Below are positions 8,179-16,542 of a DNA stretch of 64,000 nt, one piece after another. This DNA comes from Ramlibacter aurantiacus (GTDB taxonomy: Bacteria > Pseudomonadota > Gammaproteobacteria > Burkholderiales > Burkholderiaceae_C). The notes below the pieces were generated by a model. It was not told the origin of the DNA. It searched no databases and worked only from the letters and a program-made list of their open reading frames with translations. The position numbers were made by a program, and so were the translations under genes. Position 1 is the first letter of the stretch. Each line of letters starts with the position of its first letter. Location: positions 1 to 64,000 of the forward strand of contig NZ_JAEQNA010000013.1 of assembly GCF_016722895.1 (NCBI RefSeq). The letters are read 5' to 3'.

Positions 8179-8371
8179 GGGAGGTCACTAGAAGGTAGTC
8201 AGGAAATCTAGCTTATGAGGCCCGTCAAGATTGACACTTTTGACCTGATGATCCCTTCGATGTCAGCCGCCTGAATGCTTGGACCGACAATCTGGGGCGG
8301 CAGATGGGCGGAACTCCACGTCCACGGCCGAGTTCCCAGTTCTGCCCCCCAGCGCACGCCGCTTTCACCGA

Positions 8372-10522
8372 ATGCCCCTATTTCGCTTGTTCGTTCTCCT
8401 GTCCGGTCTGCTTCTGCTGCCGTGGTCGGCCTTCGGCCAGATCGGTGGACCCCGTGCCCCCGATGCGGTGGTCACCACCGACCGGGTTCGGGCGGAGCTG
8501 TTGGCCCACGCCCCGGACGGCGTGGGACCGGGCAAGACCATCTGGCTGGGGCTGCAGCTGGCACACCAGCCCGAGTGGCACACCTACTGGAAGAACTCCG
8601 GCGACTCCGGCTTGCCGACCTCGCTGCAGTGGTCGCTGCCGCCAGGGGTGCAGGCCGGCGACATCGCCTGGCCGCTGCCCAAGAAGATCCCGATCGGCAC
8701 CCTCGCCAACTACGGCTACGAAGGTACGGTGTTGCTGCCCGTACCCGTGACGGTGAGCCCGGAGTTCCGACCCGCTCCGCTGGCGCGGACCCTCGATGTG
8801 CGCCTGAAAGCCAGCTGGCTGATCTGCAAGCAGGAATGCATTCCCGAAGACGGGGAATTCGCGGTCAAGGTGCCGCTGCAAAGCGCCACGGCGCTGCACG
8901 CCGCGGCGTTCCAGGCGGCCTTCGACGCGCAGCCGCGTCCCCTCGATGTGCCGACCGAGGCCCGGGTGGAAGGGTCTTCGCTGCGCCTGCGGGTCCCCGG
9001 CATGCCCCAGGCCGCACAGGGCCGGCAGCTCGAGTTCTTTCCCGAAACCCCCGGCATCATCGAAACGGCAGCCCGCTGGCAGCAGCAGTGGCAGGGCTCC
9101 ACCTGGACGGCCGAGATCCCGCTGTCCGGCCACCGCAGCGAGAGCCCCGCGCAGTTGCCGGTGGTCCTGTCGACCGGTCGCGAGGGATGGCGGCTGGAAC
9201 TGCCCGTCACCGGCACCTGGCCCGCCCCGGCCGTGACCGCATCGGTCTCGCCGGCACTGGAGCAGGCCTTGCGCGCCAATGCGGCAGCAGCGGGTCCGGC
9301 CGGCGGCTCGCCCGCCCTGCCGGTCAGCCTCCTGGCGGCGCTGCTCGGCGCGCTGGCCGGCGGCCTGATCCTCAACCTCATGCCCTGCGTCTTCCCCGTC
9401 CTGGCCGTGAAGGTGGTCGGCTTCACCCGCCACGTTGCCGATCGGCGAGCACAACGCCTGGGTGCGCTGGCCTACGGCGCCGGCGTCGTCGGGTCGTTCC
9501 TGGCACTCGGAGGCCTGATGCTGGCGCTGCGCGCAACCGGCGAGCAGCTCGGCTGGGGCTTTCAGCTGCAGTCGCCCCTGGTCGTGGCCGGGCTTGCGGC
9601 CCTGTTCACCTTGATCGGCCTGAATCTCGCGGGCTTGTTCGAGTTCGGCACGATGCTGCCGTCGCGGCTCGCCTCCGCCCAGGCACGCCACCCGGTGGCC
9701 GATGCCTTCCTCTCAGGCGTGCTGGCGGTGGCGATCGCGTCGCCCTGCACCGCGCCATTCATGGGCGCCTCGCTGGGCCTGGCCATCGGCTTGCCGGCGT
9801 TGCAGGCCCTGGCCATCTTCGCGGCCCTGGGACTGGGCATGGCGTTGCCCTATGCCCTGGCGAGCTGGTTCCCGGCCCTGTCGCGCCTGCTGCCGCGACC
9901 GGGCACCTGGATGGACACCTTCCGCCGGCTGATGGCGTTCCCGATGTTCGCCACCGTCGCCTGGCTGGTCTGGGTGCTGGGCCAGCAAAGCGGCATCGAT
10001 GGCGCCGGGGCGCTGCTGCTCCTGCTGGTGGCGCTGAGCATGGTGGCCTGGGCCTTCACCTTGCGCGGCCGGGCCCGCGCGTTGCTGGGGTCGATTTCGG
10101 TGGTACTGCTCGCGATGCTGGCGTGGCAGGCGGGGCCGCAGCTCACGCGCCCAGCCGCCCCGGTCGGCGCGGCCCTGGCACAGGGCCCGTGGCAGCCGTG
10201 GACCGCCGAACGCGTGCAGCAGCTGGTGGACCAGGGCCGTCCGGTGTTCGTCGACTTCACGGCCGCGTGGTGCGTGACCTGCCAGTACAACAAGCAGACC
10301 ACCCTGGCGGACCCGTCCATCCTGTCCGACTTCGACCGCCGCGGCGTGACGCTGCTGCGGGCCGACTGGACCCGGCGCGACCCGGCCATCACCGAGGCGC
10401 TGGGCCAGCTCGGACGCAGCGGCGTGCCGGTGTATGTGCTCTATGCGAAAGACCAGCCACCGGTGGTGCTGTCCGAGGTGCTGTCCGCTCGCGAACTGCG
10501 ACAGGCGCTGGCCGCGCTGTGA
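8372..10522 (+). CDS. dsbD: thiol:disulfide interchange protein DsbD
   Basis: A 716-residue three-part protein that carries electrons from cytoplasmic thioredoxin to the periplasm. Residues 1-22 are a signal peptide (PLFRLFVLLSG...SAFGQ). The periplasmic alpha domain has a Cys pair in LICKQEC. The membrane domain (about 325-590) has eight hydrophobic segments and the two essential cysteines in NLMPCVFP and SPCTAPF. The C-terminal thioredoxin domain has WCVTC. ATG 8372 is chosen because it places the signal peptide at the N-terminus. All redox cysteines are intact. Confidence 0.92.
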   Translation: MPLFRLFVLLSGLLLLPWSAFGQIGGPRAPDAVVTTDRVRAELLAHAPDGVGPGKTIWLGLQLAHQPEWHTYWKNSGDSGLPTSLQWSLPPGVQAGDIAWPLPKKIPIGTLANYGYEGTVLLPVPVTVSPEFRPAPLARTLDVRLKASWLICKQECIPEDGEFAVKVPLQSATALHAAAFQAAFDAQPRPLDVPTEARVEGSSLRLRVPGMPQAAQGRQLEFFPETPGIIETAARWQQQWQGSTWTAEIPLSGHRSESPAQLPVVLSTGREGWRLELPVTGTWPAPAVTASVSPALEQALRANAAAAGPAGGSPALPVSLLAALLGALAGGLILNLMPCVFPVLAVKVVGFTRHVADRRAQRLGALAYGAGVVGSFLALGGLMLALRATGEQLGWGFQLQSPLVVAGLAALFTLIGLNLAGLFEFGTMLPSRLASAQARHPVADAFLSGVLAVAIASPCTAPFMGASLGLAIGLPALQALAIFAALGLGMALPYALASWFPALSRLLPRPGTWMDTFRRLMAFPMFATVAWLVWVLGQQSGIDGAGALLLLLVALSMVAWAFTLRGRARALLGSISVVLLAMLAWQAGPQLTRPAAPVGAALAQGPWQPWTAERVQQLVDQGRPVFVDFTAAWCVTCQYNKQTTLADPSILSDFDRRGVTLLRADWTRRDPAITEALGQLGRSGVPVYVLYAKDQPPVVLSEVLSARELRQALAAL

Positions 10523-10532
10523 ACCTGCTTTT

Positions 10533-11624
10533 TCAGCGCCGCGCCATCCACGCGAACAGGCCGGCGACCGGCTGGCCCTGGTCGATCCGGATGGGCCCCC
10601 GCAGCAAGTGCGCCAGTTGCAGCCCGTGGGCCGCGGCCAGCTGTGCGATCGACGCCTCCGAGTGGGCGTAGCGCAGGCTGGGACGCAGCGCCAGCGCCTC
10701 GCCTTCGCTTTCCTCGACCGAGAAGCACAACTGGGCACCCGGCCGCAGCCGCGGCACCAGGGCGGCGAACACCGGCTCGAGCGCGCCGACGTAGATGAAG
10801 ACGTCCGCGGCCACCACCAGGTCGAACGGCCCCACCGGGCCGCGCAGGTAGTCCACCAGATCCGCGTGCACCAGCTCGTCGTAGACGTGCTTGGCGCGGG
10901 CCTGCTCCAGCATCCGGGCCGACACATCGACCCCCGTGACTTGGCGGGCCATGGACCGCAACCACGGTCCGCAAAGCCCGGTGCCGCAACCGAGGTCGGC
11001 GGCGTGGTCGAAGCGGTGTCCCGCCTGCTGCAGGCGCTCGAGCAGGACGCGTGGAGCCTGGTAGGCGAGGGGTCCCGTCAGGTGGGCATCGAACCCGCCC
11101 GCGTAGTTGTCGAACAGCTGCTCGACGTAAGCCCGCGGCGGCGCCGCCGGTGCCTGGTCTCCCCGGATGCCGGCCAGCACGTAGCGGTGCAGGTCGACAT
11201 CGCTGCCGAGCTCGATGGCGCGCTGCAGCGCCTGCGCGGCCTCGTCATGGCGCCCCAGTTCCTTGAGCAGACTGCCGCGCAGGCCCCAGGCCTTGCCCAC
11301 CGCCGGTGCCACCGCCAGCGCCCGCTCGGTATCGCGCAGGGCCTGGACCGGCCGGTCCAGCTCGGCCAAGGCCATGGCCCGGTGGACCAGCGCCTCGACG
11401 TTACCCGGCTCCTGCGCCAGCGCCTGATCGAGCAGCGGCAGCGCCTCGTCGAAGCGGCCCAGCCGGACTCGCACCACGCCGAGGTTGGTCAGCACCGACG
11501 GCCTGCCGGGCGCGAGGTCCAGGGCCGCCGCGAAGGCTACTTCCGCCGGTTCCAGGCGGCCGGACTCGAAGTGCTGCACGCCCGCCAGAAACAGGGCACG
11601 GGCGCGCTCGACATCAGGGCTCAT
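10533..11624 (-). CDS. TPR-repeat class I SAM-dependent methyltransferase
   Basis: A 363-residue fusion. Residues 1-135 form about three to four tetratricopeptide repeats (RALFLAGVQHFESGRL, VLTNLGVVRVRLGRFDEAL, EALVHRAMALAELDR and more), and residues 165-363 are a Rossmann methyltransferase with motif I DLGCGTGLCG and acidic motif II VTGVDVS. The substrate is unknown; the TPR part probably binds a protein partner. The start is well supported by AAGGAG upstream of ATG 11624. It is convergent with dsbD (10-bp gap) and divergent from hemE. Confidence 0.85.
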   Translation of the reverse strand: MSPDVERARALFLAGVQHFESGRLEPAEVAFAAALDLAPGRPSVLTNLGVVRVRLGRFDEALPLLDQALAQEPGNVEALVHRAMALAELDRPVQALRDTERALAVAPAVGKAWGLRGSLLKELGRHDEAAQALQRAIELGSDVDLHRYVLAGIRGDQAPAAPPRAYVEQLFDNYAGGFDAHLTGPLAYQAPRVLLERLQQAGHRFDHAADLGCGTGLCGPWLRSMARQVTGVDVSARMLEQARAKHVYDELVHADLVDYLRGPVGPFDLVVAADVFIYVGALEPVFAALVPRLRPGAQLCFSVEESEGEALALRPSLRYAHSEASIAQLAAAHGLQLAHLLRGPIRIDQGQPVAGLFAWMARR

Positions 11625-11663
11625 GGGATCTCCTTGGGGCCCGGATCATAGAAGCGCCCCTGC

Positions 11664-11669
11664 GACAAT
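11664..11669 (+). promoter_or_regulatory. extended -10 box directly in front of hemE
   Basis: TGCGACAAT (extended -10, core GACAAT at 11664-11669) ends seven bases before the hemE ATG, placing the expected start of transcription at or within one or two bases of the start codon. No ribosome binding site lies between, which suggests a leaderless message. Confidence 0.5.
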
Positions 11670-11676
11670 CGACCGG

Positions 11677-12804
11677 ATGACTGCCCCCCTGCGCAACGAC
11701 ACCTTCCTGCGCGCCTGCCTGCGCCAGGCGACGTCGCACACCCCCATCTGGCTGATGCGCCAGGCCGGCCGATACCTCCCCGAGTACCGGGCGACACGGG
11801 CCCGTGCCGGCAGCTTCATGGGGCTGGCCACCAACCCCCAGTTCGCCACCGAAGTGACCCTGCAGCCGCTCGAGCGCTACCCGCTGGACGCTGCCATTCT
11901 CTTTTCCGACATCCTCACCGTGCCCGATGCCATGGGCCTGGGCCTGAGCTTCGAGAACGGCGAAGGGCCTCGCTTCGCTTCGCCCGTGCGTGACGAATCG
12001 GCGGTACGTCACCTCGCCGTGCCCGACATGGAGCGGCTGCGCTACGTCTTCGATGCCGTGCGGTCCATCCGCCTGGCCCTCGACGGCCGGGTGCCGCTGA
12101 TCGGCTTCTCCGGCAGTCCCTGGACGCTCGCCTGCTACATGGTCGAAGGCGGCGGCTCGAGCGACTACCGGCTGGTCAAGACGCTGCTGTACAGCCGCCC
12201 CGACCTGATGCACCGCATCCTGCAGGTCAATGCCGACGCGGTCGCGGCCTACCTCAACGCGCAGATCGACGCCGGTGCGCAGGCGGTCATGGTGTTCGAC
12301 AGCTGGGGAGGCGTGCTGGCCCACGGGGTGTTCCAGGATTTCAGCCTGGCCTACACGGCACGGGTGCTCGCCCAGGTCAAGCGCACGCACGAAGGCAACG
12401 TGATCCCCCGCATCGTGTTCACCAAGGGCGGTGGCTTGTGGCTGGACGACATGGCCGCCCTCGATTGCGACGTGCTGGGCCTGGACTGGACCGTGAACCT
12501 CGGCGCAGCCCGCACGCGAATCGGCGACCGCAAGGCCCTGCAGGGCAATCTGGATCCCAACGTGCTGTTCGCCGGGCCGGAGGTCGTGCGCGCCGAGGCC
12601 CGCCGGGTGCTGGACAGTTTCGGGCCACCACACACCGGCTCCGCCGCGGGTGCCACGCACATCTTCAACCTGGGGCATGGCATCAGCCAGCACACCCCGC
12701 CAGATCACGTGGCGGTGCTGGTCGAGGAGGTGCATGCCCATTCCCGGCGCCTGCGCCGGACCGGAGACTCAGAAATAGTTCCCGGTCATCCGGAGAATCC
12801 CTAG
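11677..12804 (+). CDS. hemE: uroporphyrinogen decarboxylase
   Basis: A 375-residue enzyme that removes the four acetate carboxyls of uroporphyrinogen III to give coproporphyrinogen III in haem synthesis. Family landmarks are RQAGRYLPEY (about 27-36), ILFSDIL with the catalytic Asp, FSGSPWTLACYM, FDSWGGVL and the C-terminal NLGHGISQHTPPD. Length is normal and no residue is missing. ATG 11677 gives the family N-terminus; the 5-prime region carries a -10-like box seven bases upstream. Confidence 0.96.
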   Translation: MTAPLRNDTFLRACLRQATSHTPIWLMRQAGRYLPEYRATRARAGSFMGLATNPQFATEVTLQPLERYPLDAAILFSDILTVPDAMGLGLSFENGEGPRFASPVRDESAVRHLAVPDMERLRYVFDAVRSIRLALDGRVPLIGFSGSPWTLACYMVEGGGSSDYRLVKTLLYSRPDLMHRILQVNADAVAAYLNAQIDAGAQAVMVFDSWGGVLAHGVFQDFSLAYTARVLAQVKRTHEGNVIPRIVFTKGGGLWLDDMAALDCDVLGLDWTVNLGAARTRIGDRKALQGNLDPNVLFAGPEVVRAEARRVLDSFGPPHTGSAAGATHIFNLGHGISQHTPPDHVAVLVEEVHAHSRRLRRTGDSEIVPGHPENP

Positions 12805-12838
12805 TTCAAGCTCGACAGGAACCGAGGCAAGGCTTGAC

Positions 12839-12847
12839 TTATGCACA
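12839..12847 (+). promoter_or_regulatory. DnaA-box-like nonamer TTATGCACA
   Basis: TTATGCACA fits the relaxed DnaA-box consensus TTATNCACA exactly. It lies 34 bp after the hemE stop codon, in the same orientation as the box at 13027. Confidence 0.45.
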
Positions 12848-13026
12848 AATTTTGTCGAGCGGCGGGCAGAACGCCAGCGCGCCTGGTGTTGCTCCGGCGC
12901 ACCGCGGAGGGATCCGTAAGTTGTTGATTCTTAAGGGACTGGTCGACTGCCTAATTAGTGTGCATTCCAGTGGCGGCCGCGTGCTGGCGGGCCGCCGAGC
13001 CTCTCGGCCCTGCGATTTGCACAAAG

Positions 13027-13035
13027 TTATCCACA
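13027..13035 (+). promoter_or_regulatory. consensus DnaA box TTATCCACA upstream of priA
   Basis: TTATCCACA is the strict high-affinity DnaA box. It is followed by GATTTTCTG and preceded by TTTGCACAAAG, in an AT-rich stretch about 85 bp before the priA start. Binding of DnaA is an inference. Confidence 0.5.
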
Positions 13036-13118
13036 GATTTTCTGCATGGTCGGCAATTCCATTTGGATTCAAGCACTTAGGCCATGAATGTGTGGAACGG
13101 CTGAGGAACGGCCCTTAA

Positions 13119-15188
13119 GTGGACGCGTCCGGAGAGCGTCGCTGGCCGGTGGTCGTCGCCACCCCGGCGCACCGTGGGCTGATCGGCCCCCTGAGTTACC
13201 GAAGTGAGCTGGCACTCTCGCCGGGAGCTTTGGTCCGCGTCCCGCTGGGTCGGCGGGAAGTGCTGGGCATCGTCTGGGACGACCCGGAGGACTCCATCGA
13301 GCCGCACCCCGGCGAGCGCCCCGTGTCGGCCCAACTCACCGGCGTGGCGCCGCTGGGTGTGGCTTGGCGGCGACTGGTGTCTTTCGCGGCCTCGTACTAC
13401 CAGCGCGGCCTGGGCGAGGTCGCGCTGGCGGCCCTGCCGCCCCAGCTGCGCGACCTGAGCGCCGAGCAGCTCGCGAGACGTTTGCGTCGGCGCCCGGGGC
13501 ATGACGCCCCCCCGACGACGAGCCTGGGCTGCGCTCCGCCACTCACCGAGCAGCAGCAGCAGGCCCTGGACCGCATCGAGCAGGAGCCCGGCCCGTTCCT
13601 GCTCTTCGGCGCCACCGGCAGCGGCAAGACCGAGGTCTACCTGCACGCGGTTTCCCGCGCACTGCAGTCCGATCCGACCGCCCAGGCCCTGGTCATGGTC
13701 CCAGAGATCAACCTCACGCCGCAGCTGCTCGCGCGCTTCACCGAACGCTTCGGCCTCGACCAGGTGGTGGCGATGCACAGCGGCCTGACGCCGGCGCAAC
13801 GGCTGCGCGGCTGGCTGGCGGCACATGCAGGCGAGGCCCGCATCGTGCTCGGCACCCGCATGGCGGTGTTCGCGTCCATGCCATCGCTGCGCCTGATCGT
13901 CGTCGACGAAGAACACGACCCCAGCTACAAGCAGCAGGAAGGCGCACGCTACTCGGCGCGCGATCTCGCCGTGCTGCGGGGCCGGCTGGAAGGCGCACGG
14001 GTGCTGCTCGGATCCGCCACCCCCTCACTGGAGAGCTGGCAGGCGAGCGAAAGCGGCCGCTATCGGCGGCTGGAGATGCCGGCCCGCATCGGCGCCGGAT
14101 CTCTCCCCGAGGTCCGGCTGGTCGACATGAACCTGCAGCCGCGCCAGACCCTGCTGTCCTCGGCGCTGCTGGAGGCGATCGGCGAGCGCATCCAGCGTGG
14201 CGAGCAGAGCCTGATCTTCCTGAACCGGCGCGGCTATGCCCCGGTGCTGGCGTGCACCGCCTGCGAGTGGAAAAGCAGCTGCCCCCGCTGCAGCGCGTTC
14301 CGCGTCTTCCACAAGCTCGACCGCAGCCTGCGCTGCCACCACTGCGGGCATGCGGAGCGCGTCCCCCGGGCCTGCCCGGACTGCGGCAACGTGGACATCG
14401 CGCCGATGGGTCGCGGCACCGAGCGGCTGGAGGAACACCTGTCCGAACTGCTGCAGGGCGTGCAGGGGGTCGGGTCCGACGGCCAGCCGCGGCCGGTGCG
14501 CATCGCGCGGATGGACGCCGACAGCACGCGTGGCAAGGGCGCCCTCGAGGCGCAACTGGAGCAGGTGCACGCCGGCGAAGTCGACGTGCTGGTGGGCACG
14601 CAGATGATCACCAAGGGGCACGACTTTCGCCGCATCACCCTGGTGGCCGCGGTCAACCCCGACTCCGCGCTGTTTTCCAGTGACTTTCGCGCCCCCGAGC
14701 GCTTGTTCGCGCTGCTGATGCAGGCGGCCGGGCGCGCCGGCCGCAACGCCGCACAGGCCGCCTCCAGCCAGATGTGGGTGCAGACCTTCAACCCGCGCCA
14801 TCCCCTCTTCGCGGCGCTGCGGCGCCACGACTACCCGGGCTTCGCCCATGGCCAACTGGAGGAGCGCCGCGTTGCCAGCATGCCGCCCTTTGCGTTCCAG
14901 GCGCTACTGCGCGCGGAAGCCAAAACCCAGCAGGCCGCGCTCGCCTTCCTGCAAGCGGCCCGCGAGGCGACCGCCGGCTTGCCGGGCGCCGAGTACGTGA
15001 CGCTGTATTCCCCCGTTCCGATGGCCGTGCAGCGCGTGGCCGATATCGAGCGTGTGCAGCTGCTGGTCGAAAGCGACGCGCGCCCGGCGCTGCAGCGCTT
15101 CCTGGCCGCCTGGCAGCCGGTGCTGCACGCGCTACGCGAACCGGGAATGGTCCGCTGGGCGGTGGACGTGGATCCGCTGGCGGTCTGA
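13119..15188 (+). CDS. priA: primosomal protein N', replication restart helicase
   Basis: A 689-residue superfamily 2 helicase that reloads the replicative helicase at stalled forks. Residues 10-105 are the DNA-binding domain (HRGLIGPLSYRSE, VPLGRREVLGIVW). Walker A GATGSGKTE is near residue 164 and DEEH near 263. Eight cysteines that bind two zinc ions are present between about 380 and 430 (CTACEWKSSCPRC, CHHCGHAE, CPDCGN). Helicase motifs GTQMITKGHDF and QAAGRAGR follow. The start is GTG at 13119; no better in-frame start exists downstream before conserved sequence. Confidence 0.95.
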   Translation: MDASGERRWPVVVATPAHRGLIGPLSYRSELALSPGALVRVPLGRREVLGIVWDDPEDSIEPHPGERPVSAQLTGVAPLGVAWRRLVSFAASYYQRGLGEVALAALPPQLRDLSAEQLARRLRRRPGHDAPPTTSLGCAPPLTEQQQQALDRIEQEPGPFLLFGATGSGKTEVYLHAVSRALQSDPTAQALVMVPEINLTPQLLARFTERFGLDQVVAMHSGLTPAQRLRGWLAAHAGEARIVLGTRMAVFASMPSLRLIVVDEEHDPSYKQQEGARYSARDLAVLRGRLEGARVLLGSATPSLESWQASESGRYRRLEMPARIGAGSLPEVRLVDMNLQPRQTLLSSALLEAIGERIQRGEQSLIFLNRRGYAPVLACTACEWKSSCPRCSAFRVFHKLDRSLRCHHCGHAERVPRACPDCGNVDIAPMGRGTERLEEHLSELLQGVQGVGSDGQPRPVRIARMDADSTRGKGALEAQLEQVHAGEVDVLVGTQMITKGHDFRRITLVAAVNPDSALFSSDFRAPERLFALLMQAAGRAGRNAAQAASSQMWVQTFNPRHPLFAALRRHDYPGFAHGQLEERRVASMPPFAFQALLRAEAKTQQAALAFLQAAREATAGLPGAEYVTLYSPVPMAVQRVADIERVQLLVESDARPALQRFLAAWQPVLHALREPGMVRWAVDVDPLAV

Positions 15189-15199
15189 GCAGGCGGCCG

Positions 15200-16120
15200 T
15201 CAACTCTCGCTGGCATCCTCGCCACGCAGCCGCAACGCCGCCTGGTAAAGCGCGTTGCGGTGGCCGCCCGTGGCCTGTGCGGCGATGCGCACCGCCGTCT
15301 TCACCGGCAGCTCCGGCAGCAGCAAGGCCAGCAGGTCTTCGCCGGCGTCGCTCGGCTGGGCCTGCGCCCACGGATGAAGCACCACCGCGAACTCACCTCG
15401 GCTGCGTGCCGCATCGGCTGCGAGCCAGCCGGCCATGGCCTCGCAGGGCATCGTCTGCACCTGCTCGAACTGCTTCGTAAGCTCGCGTCCGACCGTGAGC
15501 GGGCGATCGCCCAGCACCGCCAGCGCCTTGGCCAGCTCGCCGATCCGATGGGGCGACTCCAGGAGCACCACCGCGCGCGGCTCGTGTCGCAGCGCCTCCA
15601 CCGCCGCAGCGCGCTCGCCGGCCTTGCTGGAGAGGAAGCCGCCAAAGACGAAGCCGCTTGCGTCGGCCTGCCAGGCGCCGGCCACGCTGAGCGCCGCGGT
15701 CACGCTGCTGGGGCCGGGCACCGGCACCACGCGCTGTCCCGCCGCCTGCACCGCCGCCACCAGCCGCGCGCCCGGATCACTCACCGCTGGCGTGCCCGCA
15801 TCGCTGGCATAGACCACCCGTCCGCCCGCCGCGAGCCGCTGCACCACCTGCTGCGACGCTTCGGCTTCGTTGTGCTGATGCAGCGCGATCCAGCCTCCTG
15901 CAGGCCGCTCCAGGCCCAGCGCGCGCAGCAAGGCCTGCGTGTGGCGGGTGTCCTCGCAGGCGAGCGCATCGGCGATGGACAGCACGTGCAGGGCCCGCAG
16001 GCTGATGTCGGCCAGGTTGCCAATCGGCGTGGCCAGGACGTACAGCGCCCCCTGCGGATAATGCTGCGACCCCGCCGCCTCGCGTGCGGCCTTCAGTGCC
16101 AAAGCATACGAAGCGCTCAA
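15200..16120 (-). CDS. rsmI: 16S rRNA (cytidine-1402-2'-O)-methyltransferase
   Basis: A 306-residue tetrapyrrole-methylase-fold enzyme that methylates the ribose of C1402 of 16S rRNA. Landmarks are YVLATPIGNLADIS near residue 30, CEDTRHT, SDAGTPAVSDPG and VPGPSSV. The only suitable in-frame start is TTG at 16120, with GGGAG six bases before it; the next codon upstream that could matter is behind a stop. This start touches the start of the divergent yraN. It is convergent with priA with an 11-bp gap. Confidence 0.93.
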   Translation of the reverse strand: MSASYALALKAAREAAGSQHYPQGALYVLATPIGNLADISLRALHVLSIADALACEDTRHTQALLRALGLERPAGGWIALHQHNEAEASQQVVQRLAAGGRVVYASDAGTPAVSDPGARLVAAVQAAGQRVVPVPGPSSVTAALSVAGAWQADASGFVFGGFLSSKAGERAAAVEALRHEPRAVVLLESPHRIGELAKALAVLGDRPLTVGRELTKQFEQVQTMPCEAMAGWLAADAARSRGEFAVVLHPWAQAQPSDAGEDLLALLLPELPVKTAVRIAAQATGGHRNALYQAALRLRGEDASES

Positions 16121-16503
16121 TGAAACTCCCGGTGTGGTTGGCAGTCAGCACCCGGCAGGCCGGACAAGCCGCCGAGGACCTCGCACTCGCCCATTTGCAA
16201 TCGGCCGGCCTGCGGCTGGTGGAGCGCAATTATCGAACCCCGGGCCGCGGCGGCGGCGAGATCGACCTGATCCTGCGCGAGCGCGACGGCACGCTGGTCT
16301 TCGTCGAAGTGCGCCACCGCGCCAGCCGCGCCTTCGGCGGCGCGGCGGCCAGCGTGGGCGACACCAAGCGGCGGCGCGTGGTGCTGGCGGCGCGGCATTA
16401 CCTGATGCGCCTGGCCGCTCCACCGCCCTGCCGCTTCGACGTGGTGGCCGTGGAAGGCCAGCGCATCGAATGGCTGCGCGGCGCCTTCGACGCGGGCTCC
16501 TGA
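16120..16503 (+). CDS. yraN: YraN family (UPF0102) nuclease-like protein
   Basis: A 127-residue protein of the YraN family with a restriction-endonuclease-like core: GGGEIDLI followed by FVEVRHR provides the Asp/Glu residues of the fold. An N-terminal AEDLALAHLQ helix is typical. Function is unresolved in the family; a nucleic-acid role is inferred from the fold. ATG 16120 matches the family length; GTG 16084 would lengthen it. It begins the yraN-diaA-BON cluster known from many proteobacteria beside rsmI. Confidence 0.88.
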   Translation: MKLPVWLAVSTRQAGQAAEDLALAHLQSAGLRLVERNYRTPGRGGGEIDLILRERDGTLVFVEVRHRASRAFGGAAASVGDTKRRRVVLAARHYLMRLAAPPPCRFDVVAVEGQRIEWLRGAFDAGS

Positions 16504-16528
16504 ACGGGGGCCGCGCAGGGGCGACGGT

Positions 16529-16534
16529 TATCAT
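16529..16534 (+). promoter_or_regulatory. -10-like box directly in front of diaA
   Basis: TATCAT ends eight bases before the diaA ATG, in the 39-bp gap after yraN. No ribosome binding site is visible between it and the start codon. No convincing -35 box is seen. Confidence 0.4.
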
Positions 16535-16542
16535 GCGCGGTC

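Larger units (their letters stand above)
12805..13118. other. gene-free 314-bp region between hemE and priA
   Basis: No open frame of protein-like composition is present. The region is AT-richer than its surroundings in parts and holds two DnaA-box-like nonamers (12839-12847, 13027-13035). It also contains two overlapping small inverted repeats: GGCGGCC (12972-12978) with GGCCGCC (12990-12996), and GCCGAG (12994-12999) with CTCGGC (13003-13008). The latter lack a T run and are not convincing terminators. The promoter of priA must lie here unless it is transcribed from hemE. Confidence 0.6.

Noticed and set aside
8179..8371. A type III regulon (PIP-type) box in front of the CesT-like genes
   Set aside because: No TTCG-N16-TTCG arrangement is present; the TTGACG seen on the minus strand has no matching -10 box at a usable distance.
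8275..10671. Very long open frame overlapping dsbD in another frame
   Set aside because: Arg/Gly/Pro-rich translation without domains; it is a by-product of GC-rich third positions in dsbD, whose product is fully recognisable.
12972..13008. Inverted repeats after hemE as a terminator
   Set aside because: Short stems without a following T run on either strand.
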